A stretch of 17,145 nt of DNA from Myxococcales bacterium. GTDB taxonomy: Bacteria; Myxococcota; Bradymonadia; UBA7976; UBA1532. Below are positions 15,846 through 17,145 of the stretch, piece by piece. The DNA lies in the NCBI GenBank assembly GCA_020430675.1, contig JAGQJJ010000013.1, positions 1 through 17,145 on the forward strand. The letters are read 5' to 3'. A program made the translations under genes and the position numbers. Below the pieces are notes generated by a model. The model ran no database searches. It was not told where the DNA came from and saw only the letters and a program-made list of their open reading frames with translations. Every line of letters starts with the position of its first letter. Positions within the stretch are counted from its first letter, which is position 1.

Positions 15846-15846
15846 G
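15829..15846. promoter_or_regulatory. TetR-type operator candidate, 8+8 inverted repeat
   Basis: CTTGACCG-TC-CGGTCAAG: perfect 8-base arms with a 2-base centre. The TTGACC/GGTCAA half sites resemble operators bound by TetR-family repressors. A loop of two bases is too short for a terminator hairpin, and no T run follows. No tetR-like gene is in the window. Confidence 0.55.
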
Positions 15847-15855
15847 TCCGGCGGC

Positions 15856-17145
15856 TCATTCCCCGTCGCGGGTGCCCTCGAACCAGCCGTCGAAGGGCGG
15901 ACCCTCATCCTCATTGGTGCGGATGGTGCCCGTCCACAGCCCGTCGACCATGCGATCGACGCGCAGATCGTCCGACTCCTCGACGAACGTCATCGTGCCT
16001 TCGAGGGTCATGCGGGTGTCGATGCGCAGCCGACCGATGATGGCGTTGGCCGCGTCGCCGGCCACGGTCATGATGGTGACACACCAATCTTCAATGGTGT
16101 TGCGGCTGACGATGTTGATGCCGCCGAGCCGCAGATGACTGCGCCCGCCGGTGATGCCATCGGCGAAGCCCGGGCAGTTGGCCATGTTCAACAGCCCGTC
16201 GCGCAGGTTGTGCGCGCCGTTTGCGATCACCGGCAGGATGAGGTTGTTGAGCACGAACAGGATCAGCCGCCCGTACTGCAAATCCATCGTATGCGGATAG
16301 ATGACCCCTTGGTCGTAGCTGTGAATCCGCCCATCGAACTGGCCGAAGACCAGCTCGACGCCTTCGCCGCCGGCGGCGATGTCGTCCATGGTGAAGGCAT
16401 AGCGCCCGCAATCGGGGTCGGGGTTGCCCTCGCAGGGCAGGCGCCAATAGAACGCCAGCCCGATCCAGTTCTGACTGCCATTGAAGGTGCCATCGCGCCG
16501 CGGCTTGTCGAGCCGCATCTGGCTGATGACCTCCATATTGCTCACGATGCTGATCAGATCGCTGCCGATGGTGAAGAAGTCGCGCAGCCAGTCGGGCCCG
16601 TCGCGGTCGATGTAATCGTTGATGATGCGGTTGAGGTCGTCTTCGACCCATTGCCGCACCAGATCGACCACCAACTCACCGATGATGCCGGCGGCGTCGC
16701 GGGCCAGCCCTTCGATCAGGTCGAAGATGAGCCCGGCGATCTCGCGCTCGTGATGCTGATCGCCGAAGAACCGCACCAACCCGCGGATGACATCGCCCAG
16801 CGTGCCGGGGATGGCGTCGGTGAAGTCGAAGTTGTTCGATACGGTGTACACGCCGGCCGGGTTGAGCGGCAGCGTATTGAGCATGACCTGCACGTCGAGC
16901 CGCTCGCCGGCGCGGATGCGCAGGTCGCCCACGCAGCCGCCGGCGGCCAGCACGTTGGTGTCGGTGATGCGCCCGCGCGCCACCACCGCAAACCGGGTGC
17001 CTTCGAGCAGCGGCCCGATATCGACCGAATCGCCCACCCACTGCACCGCGCGCACCTCAAACGGGTCGGGCGGCGGCGCCAGATAGTAGGGATCCTCGCA
17101 GTAGACGATGTCGGGGATGAGGTACAGCTCGACCTGCCCGATGGG
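15856..17145 (-). CDS. Large, probably exported Cys-containing protein, 5'-truncated by the window edge
   Basis: The frame is open to the right edge (429 codons visible before TGA), so the start is outside; an internal GTG at 17055 is not the start. I do not recognise the family. The sequence begins mid-protein (PIGQVELYLIPDIVYCEDPY). A beta-rich part with VVARGRITDTNVLAAGG resembles a small adhesion or transthyretin-like domain. An amphipathic helical region follows (about residues 110-190: RDAAGIIGELVVDLVRQWVEDD). The C-terminal half has paired cysteines (LPCEGNPDPDCGRY, ANCPGF, EDWCVTI) and ends with a strand-rich segment (MTLEGTMTFVEES ... GLWTGTIR). Cysteine pairs and absence of cytoplasmic motifs suggest an extracytoplasmic protein, perhaps a surface lipoprotein; the signal peptide would be off the edge. 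It is 68 bases upstream of the flotillin operon on the same strand, with a separate candidate promoter between. Confidence 0.7.
   Translation of the reverse strand, partial: PIGQVELYLIPDIVYCEDPYYLAPPPDPFEVRAVQWVGDSVDIGPLLEGTRFAVVARGRITDTNVLAAGGCVGDLRIRAGERLDVQVMLNTLPLNPAGVYTVSNNFDFTDAIPGTLGDVIRGLVRFFGDQHHEREIAGLIFDLIEGLARDAAGIIGELVVDLVRQWVEDDLNRIINDYIDRDGPDWLRDFFTIGSDLISIVSNMEVISQMRLDKPRRDGTFNGSQNWIGLAFYWRLPCEGNPDPDCGRYAFTMDDIAAGGEGVELVFGQFDGRIHSYDQGVIYPHTMDLQYGRLILFVLNNLILPVIANGAHNLRDGLLNMANCPGFADGITGGRSHLRLGGINIVSRNTIEDWCVTIMTVAGDAANAIIGRLRIDTRMTLEGTMTFVEESDDLRVDRMVDGLWTGTIRTNEDEGPPFDGWFEGTRDGE

Overview
The window is GC-rich, with long spurious open frames on the non-coding strand and a strong G/C third-position preference. 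It is gene-dense chromosomal DNA. The mix of genes suggests a deltaproteobacterial or myxobacterial lineage (Myxococcota or Bradymonadales-like). That mix is an error-prone DnaE2 polymerase, an FHA protein, a Hanks-type kinase with a DWG motif fused to a formylglycine-generating-enzyme-like domain, lipoproteins, and a flotillin with a giant AAA+ protein. The lineage is inferred from content only; no rRNA or other marker gene is present.

Left part (1-7003). The window opens inside dnaE2, whose PHP-domain end lies off the left edge. It converges on an FHA-domain gene, and the two overlap by 8 bases. A 335-base divergent control region follows. It carries a good sigma70-type promoter for a TTG-started kinase gene on the + strand, a probable leaderless promoter for the FHA gene on the - strand, and two inverted repeats between them. 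The FHA protein (phosphothreonine reader) and the Ser/Thr kinase (writer) are plausible partners. The kinase gene converges on a small exported, probably lipoprotein, gene of unknown function, and these overlap by 37 bases.

Right part (7004-17145), all on the - strand. Reading right to left there is a large, Cys-containing, probably exported protein, open at the right edge. After a 68-base gap comes a three-gene operon: a membrane protein with a C-terminal OB fold (NfeD/YqiJ type), a YqiK-type flotillin, and a 1845-residue AAA+ ATPase. The gaps are 17 and 7 bases. The 68-base gap holds a perfect 8+8 inverted repeat of TetR-operator type overlapping a candidate -35 box. The lipoprotein gene is next downstream but has its own promoter.

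The NfeD-like/flotillin/giant-ATPase operon is the most interesting system. Flotillins and NfeD-type OB proteins are known to pair in membrane microdomains. The AAA+ protein is of a type I recall pipelines calling 'DNA repair ATPase', without a demonstrated function. All three proteins contain in-register internal repeats: a 4-residue repeat in the NfeD-like protein, a 40-residue repeat in the flotillin and a 26-residue repeat in the ATPase tail. No RNA genes, CRISPR arrays, transposons or convincing intrinsic terminators were seen.
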